From CALHRB01 sp964473465 (lineage in GTDB: Bacteria; Bacteroidota; Ignavibacteria; Kapaibacteriales; UBA2268), in contig CAYYPE010000032.1 of the NCBI GenBank assembly GCA_964473465.1, positions 1 to 5,493 of the forward strand: DNA of 5,493 nt, written 5' to 3'. The notes beneath the pieces are model-generated. The model saw only the letters and a program-made list of their open reading frames with translations. It was not told the origin of the DNA and made no database searches. Positions 5,314 through 5,493 of this stretch are shown here, piece by piece; position 1 is the first letter of the stretch, and each line of letters starts with the position of its first letter. The position numbers were made by a program, and so were the translations under genes.

Positions 5314-5493
5314 CTTTTCTTGTTCTGTATTCCCTGACAAGCAGGGAATGACATTCATCAGCCTTTTGTCATTCCCACGAAAGTGGGAATCAAAAATTAA
5401 TAAAAATTAATTTGGAAATTAATGATTTATTTATTACATTACCTTTCGAAGGTAAGAAGTATTGTTATTGTATTGTGATTGTTTATTTGATTT
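5314..5493. other. Downstream intergenic region, no gene seen
   Basis: These 180 bp hold no credible coding frame. They contain a twin palindromic repeat (5329-5390), an AT-rich dyad with arms 5394-5401 and 5406-5413, and a small dyad TTACCTT/AAGGTAA (5439-5445 and 5449-5455). The leader repeat found before the two cysteine-rich genes does not recur here, so no third module begins inside the window. Confidence 0.6.
5329..5390. repeat. Twin ATTCCC...GGGAAT palindromic repeat, REP-like; possible bidirectional terminator
   Basis: Two stem-loops lie close together: ATTCCCTG/CAGGGAAT (5329-5336 and 5342-5349, 5-base loop) and ATTCCCAC/GTGGGAAT (5371-5378 and 5383-5390, GAAA tetraloop). They are arranged head to head, because GGGAATGACA (5344-5353) is the reverse complement of TGTCATTCCC (5367-5376), which allows one larger stem instead. 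The CATTCCC-GAAA-GGGAATC form is a common dispersed intergenic repeat in bacterial genomes and has the ATTCCC-n8-GGGAAT layout of Neisseria dRS3 repeats. Its place 16 bp after the propeller B stop suits transcription end or mRNA 3' protection. Confidence 0.7.

Noticed and set aside
5348..5410. Short ATG frame of about 20 codons
   Set aside because: It lies inside the palindromic repeat and has no ribosome-binding site.

Overview
The window is AT-rich, with all genes on the + strand. It holds four full-length genes arranged as two tandem copies of one two-gene module: a small cysteine-rich secreted protein (94-738 and 3242-3814), followed about 120 bp later by a secreted Asp-box beta-propeller protein with a C-terminal type IX secretion (T9SS)-like sorting domain (857-2974 and 3937-5313). 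The propeller C-termini (a P-x-P motif, then VYDILGNKV in the second copy, then G-L/V-YFIV) resemble those of Bacteroidota relatives such as Ignavibacteria or Kapabacteria. That placement is an inference from protein style; there is no marker gene in the window.

Layout: positions 1-93 carry the first copy of a roughly 70-bp repeat containing a perfect 8-bp hairpin, leading into cysteine-rich gene A. A perfect 11-bp hairpin separates A from propeller A (13 Asp-boxes). The 267-bp gap after propeller A holds the strongest Shine-Dalgarno-like sequence seen here, a possible micro-ORF broken at a run of seven A, a GC-rich hairpin, and the second copy of the repeat, which runs up to the start codon of cysteine-rich gene B. 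A perfect 8-bp hairpin then precedes propeller B (6 Asp-boxes). The last 180 bp contain a twin ATTCCC...GGGAAT palindromic repeat and AT-rich dyads, with no gene.

How the genes may work together: each pair probably exports one disulfide-rich protein and one surface or secreted propeller, the latter using the Por/T9SS route. The duplicated order, the similar spacing, the shared leader repeat and the hairpin at the same place in each pair suggest a co-inherited unit. Its biological role cannot be read from the sequence; adhesion or protein binding at the cell surface would be typical of such propellers, but this is conjecture. No RNA gene, CRISPR array, transposase or defence gene was found.
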